Shown here in pieces: positions 46,479-55,586 of a stretch of 64,000 nt of DNA. Every line of letters begins with the position of its first letter. Positions within the stretch are counted from its first letter, which is position 1. The position numbers and the translations under genes are program-made. The stretch spans positions 1,736,292 to 1,800,291 of the forward strand of contig NZ_CP022163.1 in assembly GCF_002305855.1 (NCBI RefSeq), in the 5' to 3' direction. The notes beneath the pieces were generated by a model. That model ran no database searches. It saw only the letters and a list, made by a program, of their open reading frames with translations, and was not told the DNA's origin. This stretch comes from Melittangium boletus DSM 14713. Its GTDB lineage: Bacteria > Myxococcota > Myxococcia > Myxococcales > Myxococcaceae.

Positions 46479-47294
46479 ATGAATTTCACGAGCCAGAAGC
46501 AATGGATCCTCGGAGGTTTGAGCCTGGCGTTGGGCGCGTGCGCGTCGACGCCAGTCCCGGTGCAGCCCTATGCCCTGGCCGGAGGGCGCGCGGAGTACCG
46601 GGACTACGTCGGAGCCAAGGCCAACATCTGCGATGCGGCGGAGCCACGCTGGCTGCTGGATGAATTGAGCGGCGTCAATGGCCTGCTGGCGCGCTTCCTG
46701 TCCTCCACGGAGCTGGCCAATACTCCGGGTTCCACCGAGCGGGCCCAGCAGACGCAGCTGCTCCAGGAGGCCGCGGGCTCGCTGCCCAAGGTGCTGAACG
46801 TGCATCAGGCCAACCTCAAGGCGCTCCAGGGGTGCGGCTTCGCGCACTCGGGAGCCTTCCCGGAACTCACCCGGCGTGGGCAGGAGCTCGTGGAGCTGTC
46901 GCGCGCGCGGCTCAAGGAGGGCGATCAGATCCTCGAGGCGCAGGAGGTGCGCAACAAGTGGAAGGAAGAGGCGCCCGTGCGTGAGCAGAAGGCGCGCGAG
47001 ACGTGGTGCGCGAAGAACCCCGAGGTGGGCAGCACCGACGTCTTCTACGCGCGCCAGTTCACCAACGGCCGCACGGAATGGCTCTTCTGTGACGGACACA
47101 TGGTCCAGGCGGCCTCGGCGGACGCGGAGCCCACCCTGACGGGCCCCGAGAACCTCAGCGCGAAGGATCGCCGCAAGGTGAAGCCCCCGCGCTACATCGA
47201 GGCGGCGCGGGGCTACCCCGCGGAGGAGATCGACAAGCAGCCCTCGGGCATGGCGGACAGCGCCGCGCCCGGCTCGGCCACTCCCACGCCTTGA
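46479..47294 (+). CDS. lipoprotein of unknown function
   Basis: A 271-aa lipoprotein with lipobox LGAC (Cys21) and no recognised domain. The mature part is helical from ~40 to ~170 (LSGVNGLLARFLSSTELAN; LTRRGQELVELSRARL), followed by WCAKNPEVGSTDVFYARQF, in which Cys and Trp residues recur (GRTEWLFCDGHMV), possibly a disulfide. The C-terminal ~60 residues are Pro/Ala-rich. The gene has its own palindrome-containing upstream region and a large hairpin across its stop, so it is likely a single-gene unit with its own regulation. Confidence 0.7.
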   Translation: MNFTSQKQWILGGLSLALGACASTPVPVQPYALAGGRAEYRDYVGAKANICDAAEPRWLLDELSGVNGLLARFLSSTELANTPGSTERAQQTQLLQEAAGSLPKVLNVHQANLKALQGCGFAHSGAFPELTRRGQELVELSRARLKEGDQILEAQEVRNKWKEEAPVREQKARETWCAKNPEVGSTDVFYARQFTNGRTEWLFCDGHMVQAASADAEPTLTGPENLSAKDRRKVKPPRYIEAARGYPAEEIDKQPSGMADSAAPGSATPTP

Positions 47295-47354
47295 AAATCG
47301 AGAGCGTCCTGGAACGAAGAGCGAAGGCCCGCTCCCCGTTCCAGGGCGTGGGAG
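47281..47354 (+). terminator. nested hairpin across the lipoprotein stop codon
   Basis: An outer stem CTCCCACGCC (47281-47290) / GGCGTGGGAG (47345-47354) encloses an inner stem CCTGGAACG (47308-47316) / CGTTCCAGG (47337-47345). The outer left arm overlaps the last codons of the lipoprotein gene. No T-run; probable transcription end or mRNA-stabilising structure. Confidence 0.5.
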
Positions 47355-47375
47355 CGGAGCGCTAGCATCCCGCGC

Positions 47376-47849
47376 ATGATTCGCTCCGCCACCCCCGAGG
47401 ACGTTCCCGCCATCGCCCGGCTCATCCGGGCGCTCGCCGAGTACGAGAAGCTCTCCCACGAAGTCGTGCTCGAGCAAGAGGCGCTGCGGCGGCACCTCTT
47501 CGGCGAGCGGCCCCACGCCGAGGTCGTCCTCGCCGAGCAAGGCGGACAGGTGGTGGGCTTCGCCCTGTTCTTCCACACGTACTCCACCTTCCTGTCCCGC
47601 CCGAGCCTCTACCTGGAGGATCTCTTCGTGCTGCCCGAGCACCGGGGCCAGGGCCATGGAAAGGGGCTGCTCACGCACCTGGCGCGGCTCGCCGTCGAGC
47701 GCGGCTGCGGGCGCTTCGAGTGGTCCGTGCTCGACTGGAACGCGCCCGCCATCGCGTTCTACAAGTCCGTCGGCGCGGTGCCGATGAGCGACTGGACCGT
47801 CTTCCGGGTCACCGGAGACGCCTTGCACCGGCTCGCGGGACGGAGCTGA
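47376..47849 (+). CDS. GNAT acetyltransferase of the SSAT/thialysine type
   Basis: A 157-aa GNAT protein. The blocks FALFFHTYSTFLSRPSLYLED and FVLPEHRGQGHGKGLL, then RFEWSVLDWNAPAIAFYKSVGA, match diamine N-acetyltransferase (SSAT) and thialysine-acetyltransferase relatives very closely. The acetyl-CoA loop is HRGQGHGKG. Likely substrates are polyamines or lysine analogues; the family is strongly conserved so the substrate class is a fair guess. Confidence 0.88.
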   Translation: MIRSATPEDVPAIARLIRALAEYEKLSHEVVLEQEALRRHLFGERPHAEVVLAEQGGQVVGFALFFHTYSTFLSRPSLYLEDLFVLPEHRGQGHGKGLLTHLARLAVERGCGRFEWSVLDWNAPAIAFYKSVGAVPMSDWTVFRVTGDALHRLAGRS

Positions 47850-47932
47850 GCCTGGTTGCCCACCGAGCGGGCTGGGACGCATCCCGGAGCGAGGGCTCCG
47901 GCGTAACATGGAGCGTGTGAAGAGAGGCGGTC

Positions 47933-50900
47933 ATGGAGCCCTTCGATGACAACGAGCGCCGCACACTGAAGACCGATGATCGGCGCACGGTCGAACTCGG
48001 AGTGGCGGGTGCCGCCTCCTCCGCTGGGCCCACCTTCGCCCCGCTCGGCCGGGGCACCGCCCTGGACCGGTACGTGGTGCTCGATCCCCTGGGCGAGGGC
48101 GGCATGGGGATGGTGTACGCGGCCTATGACTCGGTGCTCGACCGCAAGGTGGCGCTCAAGCTGCTGCCACCGGGAGATCCGGAGACGGGCGGGGAGATGA
48201 CCTCGGGACGGGCCCGGCTCCTGCGAGAGGCGCAGGCCATGGCCCGGCTGTCCCACCCCAACGTGGTGGCCGTCTACGACGTGCACCAGCATGGCGCCCA
48301 GGTCTTCATGGCCATGGAGCTGGTGGAGGGGCGCACGCTGTCACAGTGGCAGCAGCAAGAGCCTCGCGGCTGGAGGGACATCCTCGCGGCCTTCCTGGCC
48401 GCGGGCCGGGGACTCGCCGCGGCGCATGACGCCGGGCTCGTGCACCGCGACTTCAAGCCCACCAACGTCCTGGTGGGCAGGGACGAGCGCGTGCGGGTGA
48501 CGGACTTCGGTCTGGCACGCCCGCACAACGCGCCCGCGGAAGTCCTCCCTCCCCACGCCGCGCCGTCCCGGGACACCGGGCCGGTCAAGTCGCACAGCCT
48601 GCTGGAACTGGACCTGACGCAACAGGGCGCGGTGCTCGGCACGCCGGCCTACATGGCTCCCGAACAGTTCCGCGGCGCCGTGGCGGATGCCCGGAGCGAT
48701 CAGTTCTCCTTCGCCGTGTCGCTGTGGGAAGCCCTCCACGGGGAGCGCCCCTTCGAGGGAAAGACTCCGGCCGAGCGCCGGCAGAACGTGTTGGACGGTC
48801 GCCTCCGGCCTCCGCCGTCCTCCTCGAAGGTCCCGCCCTGGGTGAGCCGGGCGCTCCTGCGCGCCCTCCACCGGGAGCCCGGGGCGCGCTATCCCTCGCT
48901 CAATGCCCTGCTGAGCGTGCTGAGCCGGGATCCCGCCCAGGTGCTCCGGCGCCGGCTCACCGTCACGGCGCTGCTCGGAGTCATGATCGGCTCGGGGACG
49001 TTGGTGGGCGCCTCGTGGCACGAGCGTCAGACCCGCCTGTGCACGGGCGCTCCGGAGCGGCTGGAGGGCATCTGGGACGAGCCTCGCCAGGAGGCCATCT
49101 CCAGGTCCTTCCTCGCCACCGGCCGCACCTATGCCGGAGACACCTGGCGGCGGGTGCGCGAGGCACTCGACGCGTACACCACCGCGTGGAAGGACATGCA
49201 CGTGGCGGCGTGCGAGGCCACGCGGCTCAGGGGCGAGCAGTCCGAGGCCGTCATGTCCCTGCGCATGGCCTGTCTGGACGGACGGCTGCAGGAGCTGGCC
49301 GCGCTCACCGAGGTCTTCACCGAGGCCGACGGAACCGTGGTGGAGAAGGCCCTCTCCGCCACCAGCGCGCTGCGGGGCTTGCAGGGGTGCGCGGACGTGC
49401 GGGCGCTCATGGCCGAGGTGACACCTCCCGAGGAGCCCGCCACGCGCCAGGCGGTGGACGCCTCGCGCGCCCGGCTCGCCCGCGTCAAGGCGCTCACCGA
49501 GGCGGGCAAGCTCCAGCAGGCGTTGCGGCTCGCCGCCGAGGAGACGGAGCGCACGAAGGAGCTCGGCTACGCCCCCGTGCGCGCCGAGTCCCTGTTGATG
49601 CGCGCCTGGACGAAGCTGCTCTCCGGAGAGAACCTGGGCGTGCCCGAGTTGCTCACCGAGGCGCTGTGGCTCGCGCATGCCGCGCGGCATGACCTGGTCG
49701 CGGCCTCCGCCAGCGTGCGGCTGATGGGCTACTACGACACCCATGGCCCTCTCGAGGAGGCCGCGCGCTGGGAGCCCTTCGCGCTCGCCTCGCTCGACCG
49801 GTTGGGGGAGCACGGCGAGCTGCGCGCCATCTTCCACAACAACCGAGGCATGGCCCTCTACCAGCAAGGCCACTTCGCCGAGGCCCACGAGGCCTTCGAC
49901 AAGGCCTTCGCCCTGGCCGAGCGGCAGCTCGGTCCCGCCAATGCCATGACGCTGCGCTATGGCACCAACGCCGTGGCCGCGCTGAGCAACCTGGACCGGC
50001 ACGAGGAGAGCCAGCGCGCCTTCGAGACGCTCGTGAGCCTGGGCGAGACGAACCTCGGGCCGCTCCACCCCTTCCTCACCCAACCCATGACGAACCTGTC
50101 GAACATGTACGCCTTCCAGGGGCGCATGGCCGACGCACGCCGGTTGCTCGACCGGGTGAGGGAAATTGGCCAACAGGCCTACGGCGAACGCTCGGACGAG
50201 TGGGCCCAGTTCCACATCGCCTATGGCGATCTCGAGGCCGCGGAAGGACGCGACGCCGAGGCGCTCGGACACTACGAGGAAGCCGCGAACCTGCAACGCG
50301 AGCTCACGGGCCCCGACAGCCTGGAGTTCCTGCAGGCGCGCGTGAAGGAAGCGGATGCCCGGACGGCGCTCGAGCAACTGGCGCTCGCGCAACGCACCTA
50401 CCAGGAGGTGCTGGAGCTCACGAAGAAGGATGCCCCCCGCTACGAGCGGGTACATACCCAAGCGCTCGGAGGACTCGCGGACCTGTACGACACGCGCGGC
50501 GAGCACGACAAGGCCCTGCAGTTGCGCCAGCAGGCATTGGAGTTACGCGAGCACACCCTGGGCAAGGAGCACATCCACACCGCCCTGATGCGAGTGGCCA
50601 TCGGCAACAGCTACCTGGAGCTGGGACAGCCCGCGCGCGCGCTCGCTCTCTTCGAGCGGGAGCAGGGCTTCTTCGAGAAGACACTGGGCAAGGACTCTCC
50701 CTCCGGGGTGCTGCCGCTCGCGGGCAAGGGCGAGGCCTTGCAGAAGCTCGGCCGGGCAACCGAGGCCATCCCCCTGCTGGAGCACGTCCTGGCCGTCATC
50801 GAGCGCCACCCCCTGCGCCCGGCGTACACGGCCTCGGTGCGCTTCGCGCTGGCGCGCGCGCTGTGGGATGCCCGGCGCCAACCGGAGCGCGCCTGGAAGC

Positions 50901-51043
50901 TCGCCCAATCCGCGCGCGACACCTATGCCCGCGCCCCCCTGCGTCACGCGAGCGAACTGGCCGAGTTGGAGCTGCTGCTGACCCGGCACGCGGTCCCCGA
51001 GCCGGGAGCGCCCAACACCGTGGCCCTGCCCGCGCCGCCGTGA
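47933..51043 (+). CDS. membrane Ser/Thr protein kinase with C-terminal TPR array
   Basis: A 1036-aa Hanks-type kinase. Glycine loop GEGGMGMVY (~54-62), catalytic Lys76 in VALKLL, catalytic loop HRDFKPTN with Asp173 (Phe replaces the usual Leu), DFG Asp191, and APE in MAPEQF complete an active site. A single membrane span lies at ~343-362. The outer ~670 residues are rich in TPR-type helix pairs (ALYQQGHFAEAHEAFDKAF, HYEEAANLQ, KALQLRQQALELREH). This kinase-TM-TPR form is frequent in myxobacteria and probably senses or recruits proteins through the TPR region. It is convergent with the kelch gene. Confidence 0.92.
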   Translation: MEPFDDNERRTLKTDDRRTVELGVAGAASSAGPTFAPLGRGTALDRYVVLDPLGEGGMGMVYAAYDSVLDRKVALKLLPPGDPETGGEMTSGRARLLREAQAMARLSHPNVVAVYDVHQHGAQVFMAMELVEGRTLSQWQQQEPRGWRDILAAFLAAGRGLAAAHDAGLVHRDFKPTNVLVGRDERVRVTDFGLARPHNAPAEVLPPHAAPSRDTGPVKSHSLLELDLTQQGAVLGTPAYMAPEQFRGAVADARSDQFSFAVSLWEALHGERPFEGKTPAERRQNVLDGRLRPPPSSSKVPPWVSRALLRALHREPGARYPSLNALLSVLSRDPAQVLRRRLTVTALLGVMIGSGTLVGASWHERQTRLCTGAPERLEGIWDEPRQEAISRSFLATGRTYAGDTWRRVREALDAYTTAWKDMHVAACEATRLRGEQSEAVMSLRMACLDGRLQELAALTEVFTEADGTVVEKALSATSALRGLQGCADVRALMAEVTPPEEPATRQAVDASRARLARVKALTEAGKLQQALRLAAEETERTKELGYAPVRAESLLMRAWTKLLSGENLGVPELLTEALWLAHAARHDLVAASASVRLMGYYDTHGPLEEAARWEPFALASLDRLGEHGELRAIFHNNRGMALYQQGHFAEAHEAFDKAFALAERQLGPANAMTLRYGTNAVAALSNLDRHEESQRAFETLVSLGETNLGPLHPFLTQPMTNLSNMYAFQGRMADARRLLDRVREIGQQAYGERSDEWAQFHIAYGDLEAAEGRDAEALGHYEEAANLQRELTGPDSLEFLQARVKEADARTALEQLALAQRTYQEVLELTKKDAPRYERVHTQALGGLADLYDTRGEHDKALQLRQQALELREHTLGKEHIHTALMRVAIGNSYLELGQPARALALFEREQGFFEKTLGKDSPSGVLPLAGKGEALQKLGRATEAIPLLEHVLAVIERHPLRPAYTASVRFALARALWDARRQPERAWKLAQSARDTYARAPLRHASELAELELLLTRHAVPEPGAPNTVALPAPP

Positions 51044-51057
51044 GCACCAAGAACAAC

Positions 51058-51083
51058 GGGAGGGCGGCTCGCACCGCCCTCCC
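51058..51083. terminator. 10-bp-stem bidirectional terminator
   Basis: GGGAGGGCGG (51058-51067) pairs perfectly with CCGCCCTCCC (51074-51083), loop ctcgca, between convergent stops at 51043 and 51111. No T-run on either side. Confidence 0.65.
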
Positions 51084-51110
51084 GCTCACTTCCCTTCCAC
51101 TGCCCCGCGC

Positions 51111-53927
51111 CTACAGCTCGCGCAGGTCGTAGTACTCGGCCGACGCCTGGTCATGGTTGCTGGCGCCACCGGCCGCGAGCACCGTGCCGTTGTTGAGCAG
51201 CGTCGCCGTGTGGCGGTAGCGGTCCACGTTCATGTCCACCGTGGCCGTCCACTTGCCCGTCGCCGGGTTGTAGCGCTCGGAGGCCACCTGGATTCCGGTG
51301 AGCTGGTGGTAACCACCGGCCACCAGCACCTCGCCGTTCTCCAGCAGCGTCGCCGTGTGCCAGCGCCGCGGCGACTTCATCGCGTCCGTCGCCGTCCACG
51401 TGCCCGTCGCCGGGTTGTACAGCTCCGCCGACTGGCTCTTGGCCACGTCGATTCCCGCGCCACCGGCCACCAGCACCTGCCCGTTGGGCAGCAGCGTCGC
51501 CGTGTGCCACGCGCGGCCCGTGCCCAGCTCGCCCGCGCTCGTCCACTTGCCCGTCGCCGGGTCATACAGCTCCGCCGACGTCAGCAGGTTCGGGTTCTCC
51601 GCGTTCGCCTCCGCCACGTTGCTGCCACCCGTCACCAGCACCTTGCCGTTGGGCAGCAGCGTCATGGTGTGGTAGCCGCGCGCCCGCGCCAGGCTGCCCG
51701 TGTAGCTCCACGTCCCCGTCGCCGGGTCATACAGCTCCGCCGTCGCCAGCGCCGTGCCGTAGAACTCGCTGGTGAAGCCGCCCGCCACCAGCACCTTGCC
51801 GTTGGGCAGCAGCACCGCGTTGTGGTCGAAGCGCTGGGTGTTGAGCAGACCCGCCGGCTTCCACTTGCCCTGCGCCGGCACGTACAGCTCCGCCGTCGCG
51901 CTGGTAATCGGGCACGCGCCGCCGCCGGCAATCAGCACCCGGCCGTCCTGCAGCTTGGTGGCCGTGTGGCCGCGGTGGGCGCCCAGGGTGTTGCCCGTGG
52001 CCGTCCACGTCTTGGTGTCCTGGTCATACAGCTCGGAGCTGGTGTTGAAGCCACCGGCCACCAGCACGCGGCCGTCGTCCAGCTTCGTGGCGGTGTGCTG
52101 CAGGCGGGGCAGCGCCATGCTGCCGGTGAGAATCCAGCCGCCCTTGGGCTCGTCCTTGCCGCACACGTCGCTCGGCAGCACCGTCACCTTGCGCGTCACG
52201 GTCGCCGTGTTGCCGCTGAAGTCGCTCGACGAGTAGGTGATGATGTAGACGCCGGGCACCTTGTTGTTCACCGAGCCGGAGACGGAGACGGACATAGGGC
52301 CGCCCGAGCACGAGTCGAAGGCCCCCGCGCCCATCTCCACGTAGGGCGAGCCGCACGCGAGCGTCATGTCCGGAGCGCCTCCGAGGGTCAGCTCCGGAGG
52401 AGCGTCATACACCGTCACCGTCGTGTTGCAGCTGGCGCTGTTGGTGCCATCCGAGGCCTCGAAGGTGAAGGTGTGGGTGCCCACGGGGAGGTGCGCGGTG
52501 GGATAGCGCGCCGTGGAGGACACCACCCGGCAATTGTCGCTGTAGCTGGCGACGCCCGGCGAGTACCAGCGGCCCGCGTTCACGCAATCCAGCCGCACGT
52601 TCTCCGGGCAGAGGACAGTGGGCGGCGTGACGTCCGCCGTCTTCACGGTGGCGGTGCAGCTGGCGCTCAGGCCCGCGGTGTCCGTGCACGTGAGCGTCAC
52701 GGAGGTGCTGCCCGCGCCGGAGAAGCTCGCGGGGGTCTGCACGCACTCCTTGAGGTTGTTGTCCGGGTCGTACGAGCCGTCGTTCACCGAGCCCGTCGCG
52801 CCGCAGGTGGCGCTCAGGGTCAGGTCGAGGTCCTTGCACTTCGCCACCGGGGGACGGTTGGTGGGGCCCGTGATGCGGCAGGACGCGGAGCAGGTGCCCG
52901 TGCCATTGGCGGCGCCCGTGTCGCACTCCTCTCCCGGGTTCAGCTTGCCGTCACCGCACCAGTTCAGGCGGCACACCGACGAGCACTTCGTGCCCGGCAC
53001 GCCGTTCTCGATGCCCTCATCACACTCCTCGGGGGCCTGAATCACCTTGTCGCCACAGCGCAGCGGAATGGCGCCACGCGCCAGCACGTACGGCACGCCG
53101 TGCGAGCCGTCCGCGAAGTCCTTGCTGCCCGGCAGCCGCGAGCCATACGCCGGGTCGCGCGCGATGACGAGCGGGGTGAAGTTGGCCTCGGGGTAGGAGT
53201 CGAACGCCTCGTGCACCGAGCAGTTCCAGTTGGACAGCACGCCGCTGGTCAGCCCGTTGAGCGCCGAGTGCGTGGCCACGATGTGCGCGTCGTTGTAGCA
53301 ACCCACGCCCGTCACCGTGAAGGAGCCGAAGGGGTTGAGCACCGGCACCTTCGTCTTGGGCGCCGTCTCGTGGTAGTAGCAGCTCAGGTTGACGTACATG
53401 CCCGTCTTGCCCTCCTGCGCCGCGGCGAACTGCACCGAGTTGAGGGTGACTTGGTCCTCGTCGTGGTAGACGGGGTCGGTGCCCACGATGATGACGTTGC
53501 CGTCCACCACCGGGCCCCACTTGCCGCTGCTCTGCTCGGCGGCGCTCAGCAGGCCACGCGCGGTGCTGCAGGTGCGGTCGCCCAGGATGAGGGCGCGGTA
53601 GTTGGCGAAGTCCGCGGACGTCTTGGCGGCCCACTGGGCGTCGGTGACGAGTTCCACCCCGTAGCCAAGGTTGCGCGCCATGCGGGCCTCGACGCTGTCG
53701 GTGCCCCCCGTCACGGTGCCCGCCAGGATGAGGACCTTGTTCTCGCTGGCCAGGCCCTGCGGCCGCGTACCCGTGCTCTGGGGGGACAGCGCCGGCGTGG
53801 ACGACAGCTCCTCACCGTCGGCGTCCGTGGGGAGTGCTTCGCCGCAGGCCGCGAGCATCAACACGCTCAAGGCCATCCATAGCCGCCCGATACCGCGACA
53901 CCGTTTCATGTGGACTCCAGACTGCAT
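51111..53927 (-). CDS. surface lipoprotein with DUF4215 repeats, HYR-type domains and kelch propeller
   Basis: The start at 53927 has GGGAG 8 nt upstream and gives 938 aa; an ATG at 53909 is also possible. The signal peptide ends in LAAC (Cys28). Residues ~60-280 form an unassigned globular domain. Two DUF4215 myxobacterial cysteine repeats (~285-350, CGDKVIQAPEECDEG and CGDGKLNPGEECDTG) follow, then Ig/HYR-like domains (~359-600) with PPTVLCPENVRLDC. Residues ~600-935 are kelch repeats with LPNGKVLVAGG and AELYDPATGTW. This is a large extracellular binding platform; no enzyme motif is seen. The DNA of the kelch repeats is itself repetitive. Confidence 0.87.
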   Translation of the reverse strand: MQSGVHMKRCRGIGRLWMALSVLMLAACGEALPTDADGEELSSTPALSPQSTGTRPQGLASENKVLILAGTVTGGTDSVEARMARNLGYGVELVTDAQWAAKTSADFANYRALILGDRTCSTARGLLSAAEQSSGKWGPVVDGNVIIVGTDPVYHDEDQVTLNSVQFAAAQEGKTGMYVNLSCYYHETAPKTKVPVLNPFGSFTVTGVGCYNDAHIVATHSALNGLTSGVLSNWNCSVHEAFDSYPEANFTPLVIARDPAYGSRLPGSKDFADGSHGVPYVLARGAIPLRCGDKVIQAPEECDEGIENGVPGTKCSSVCRLNWCGDGKLNPGEECDTGAANGTGTCSASCRITGPTNRPPVAKCKDLDLTLSATCGATGSVNDGSYDPDNNLKECVQTPASFSGAGSTSVTLTCTDTAGLSASCTATVKTADVTPPTVLCPENVRLDCVNAGRWYSPGVASYSDNCRVVSSTARYPTAHLPVGTHTFTFEASDGTNSASCNTTVTVYDAPPELTLGGAPDMTLACGSPYVEMGAGAFDSCSGGPMSVSVSGSVNNKVPGVYIITYSSSDFSGNTATVTRKVTVLPSDVCGKDEPKGGWILTGSMALPRLQHTATKLDDGRVLVAGGFNTSSELYDQDTKTWTATGNTLGAHRGHTATKLQDGRVLIAGGGACPITSATAELYVPAQGKWKPAGLLNTQRFDHNAVLLPNGKVLVAGGFTSEFYGTALATAELYDPATGTWSYTGSLARARGYHTMTLLPNGKVLVTGGSNVAEANAENPNLLTSAELYDPATGKWTSAGELGTGRAWHTATLLPNGQVLVAGGAGIDVAKSQSAELYNPATGTWTATDAMKSPRRWHTATLLENGEVLVAGGYHQLTGIQVASERYNPATGKWTATVDMNVDRYRHTATLLNNGTVLAAGGASNHDQASAEYYDLREL

Positions 53928-54109
53928 GGGTTTTCTCCCTTGGATCAGACGCTCCGCGCCATCCCCCCCCAGGAGACACGGCGCGCCCGAGACGACGCGT
54001 GACTCAGCGCCCTCTCGTTCTCGGCACTGCCGCCGGGCCCCGACGAAGGCGGCTCCCGGTTCATTTATTTTGACATGAATAAACGGGAAAAAGGGCACGC
54101 CGCGGCGGC

Positions 54110-54502
54110 TCACGCCACGGGGCCGCTCGCGGCACGCAGCGCGTCGATGAGCTCGCGCGCGGACGTGGGGTGACCCTGACCCTGAGGGGTGAAGAAGATA
54201 CCCACCGGCATCCCCTCCTCCTCGAGCTGCGGCAACACGTTCTCCAACAGCTCACTCAGAGAAATGGAGCGAGGCTGGAACCCCTCCCACAACCGCGTGG
54301 CGCAGAGCGCGGCGAACTCGGGCGCGGGCCACAAGGGCAGCACATCGCGTCCCGCATCATCGAGCGCGAGCGCCCACCCTTCTCCGTCCAGGCCCCACAC
54401 TTCCCCCGACTCCACCGCGCGCTGGAGGAAGTACGCGTAGCGCCGGGCCGCGGGCAACCGCAGCACGGCCTGAATGCGCTCCTGGCTCTCCTCACGTTCC
54501 AT
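54110..54502 (-). CDS. DUF2750 family protein
   Basis: The start at 54502 (MEREESQ) is chosen for its GGGAGGA ribosome binding site; the frame is open a further 300 bp upstream but that part looks non-coding. The 130-aa product matches the DUF2750 outline: LPAARRYAYFLQRAVE, VWGLDGEGWALALDD, LPLWPAPEFAALCATRLWEG, and the end TPQGQG. Function of the family is unknown. An AT-rich patch with a run of Ts on the minus strand directly follows its stop. Confidence 0.82.
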   Translation of the reverse strand: MEREESQERIQAVLRLPAARRYAYFLQRAVESGEVWGLDGEGWALALDDAGRDVLPLWPAPEFAALCATRLWEGFQPRSISLSELLENVLPQLEEEGMPVGIFFTPQGQGHPTSARELIDALRAASGPVA

Positions 54503-54758
54503 CCGTCCTCCCCGTGCTCGCAGGATTTCCGACCGGTCCGACATGGGCCCCGCCCTCCCGGGCCCTCGAGAGGAGCGCGACCACTTCCTCGGCGCATCCC
54601 CAGGACAACGTCCCCCCCTCCGTGCCCGTCCATGCACAAGACAACCCGGAGACTCCACAGCCAAGGACGATGACGCGCATGGGGGGCACGAGGGTCTCCC
54701 CGTTCTAGCGCGGATGAGGCCTGGGAAGCGAAGGGCTCGGTGCGAGTATCTTCCCGGC

Positions 54759-55547
54759 ATGATGCGTCCCACGCTCGGCCTGCTCACGGACTTCGGTTTG
54801 ACGGACACCTACGTGGGGCAGATGAAGGCGGCGATCCTCCGGGTCGCGCCCCACGTGCACCTGGTGGACCTGACACATGAGGTAGCCCCGCAGGATGTGC
54901 GGGGTGGCGCCTTCCTGCTCTGGAGCGCGGTGGAGTCCTTCGCCGAGGGCTCGCTGCATCTCGCGGTGGTGGATCCCGGCGTGGGCTCGGCGCGCCGTGG
55001 AGTGGCGGTGAGGAGCCGCCGGGGCGACATGCTGGTGGGTCCGGACAACGGGCTGCTGGTCCCCGCGCTCTCCCTGCTCGGGGGCATGGACGTGGCGGTC
55101 GAGCTGACCGAGCCCGCGGGGTGGGGTCCCCGGCGCTCGCGCACCTTCCATGGCCGCGACGTGTTCGCCCCCGTGGTGGGGCACCTGGCCATGGGCGTTC
55201 CCCTGGAAAAGCTCGGCCGGGCCCTGACGCGGCTGGAAACGCCCTTCTCCTTTCCCGCTCCCCGGCGGGAAGACGACACCCTCGTGGGCGAAGTGCTCCA
55301 CGTGGACACCTACGGCAACCTCGTCACCAACGTGCCCGGAGAGTCGCTGCCCACCCGCTTCCAGGTGCGGCTGGGCACCACCGTCATCCCGGACGCGCCC
55401 CATGTGCACTATCAAACGGTGGCGAGCGGCGCCCCGCTGTCGCTGGTGGGCAGCACGGGCCTGTTGGAGGTGTCGGTGCGCGACGGCAGCGCGGCCCGGG
55501 AGCTCGGCGTGGGCCGGGGAGCGAGTGTGTACATCACCCCCGGTTGA
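54759..55547 (+). CDS. SAM hydroxide adenosyltransferase (DUF62 family)
   Basis: The tandem ATG at 54759/54762 is taken as start; 262 aa. All DUF62 blocks are present: LLTDFGLTDTYVGQMK with the active-site Asp, DPGVGSARRG, GPDNGLL, FHGRDVFAPVVGHLA, and DTYGNLVTN in the C-terminal barrel. The family hydrolyses S-adenosylmethionine to adenosine and methionine; fluorinase is a relative, but hydrolysis is the common activity. It is followed 39 bp later by the HPt gene. Confidence 0.92.
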   Translation: MMRPTLGLLTDFGLTDTYVGQMKAAILRVAPHVHLVDLTHEVAPQDVRGGAFLLWSAVESFAEGSLHLAVVDPGVGSARRGVAVRSRRGDMLVGPDNGLLVPALSLLGGMDVAVELTEPAGWGPRRSRTFHGRDVFAPVVGHLAMGVPLEKLGRALTRLETPFSFPAPRREDDTLVGEVLHVDTYGNLVTNVPGESLPTRFQVRLGTTVIPDAPHVHYQTVASGAPLSLVGSTGLLEVSVRDGSAARELGVGRGASVYITPG

Positions 55548-55586
55548 TTCTTCCGGTCCAACGGGGCTCGGGCAGAATGGGGCGCC

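Noticed and set aside
51150..52130. Regular DNA repeats that could suggest a CRISPR or tandem array
   Set aside because: They encode kelch repeats with codon-level periodicity and lie wholly in a reading frame; spacers are not unique sequences.
53020..53634. Alternative minus-strand frame inside the kelch gene
   Set aside because: Frame-shifted shadow of the surface lipoprotein.
54060..54090. TTGACA near 54070 as a plus-strand -35
   Set aside because: No matching -10 at 16-18 bp and no plus-strand gene until 54759.
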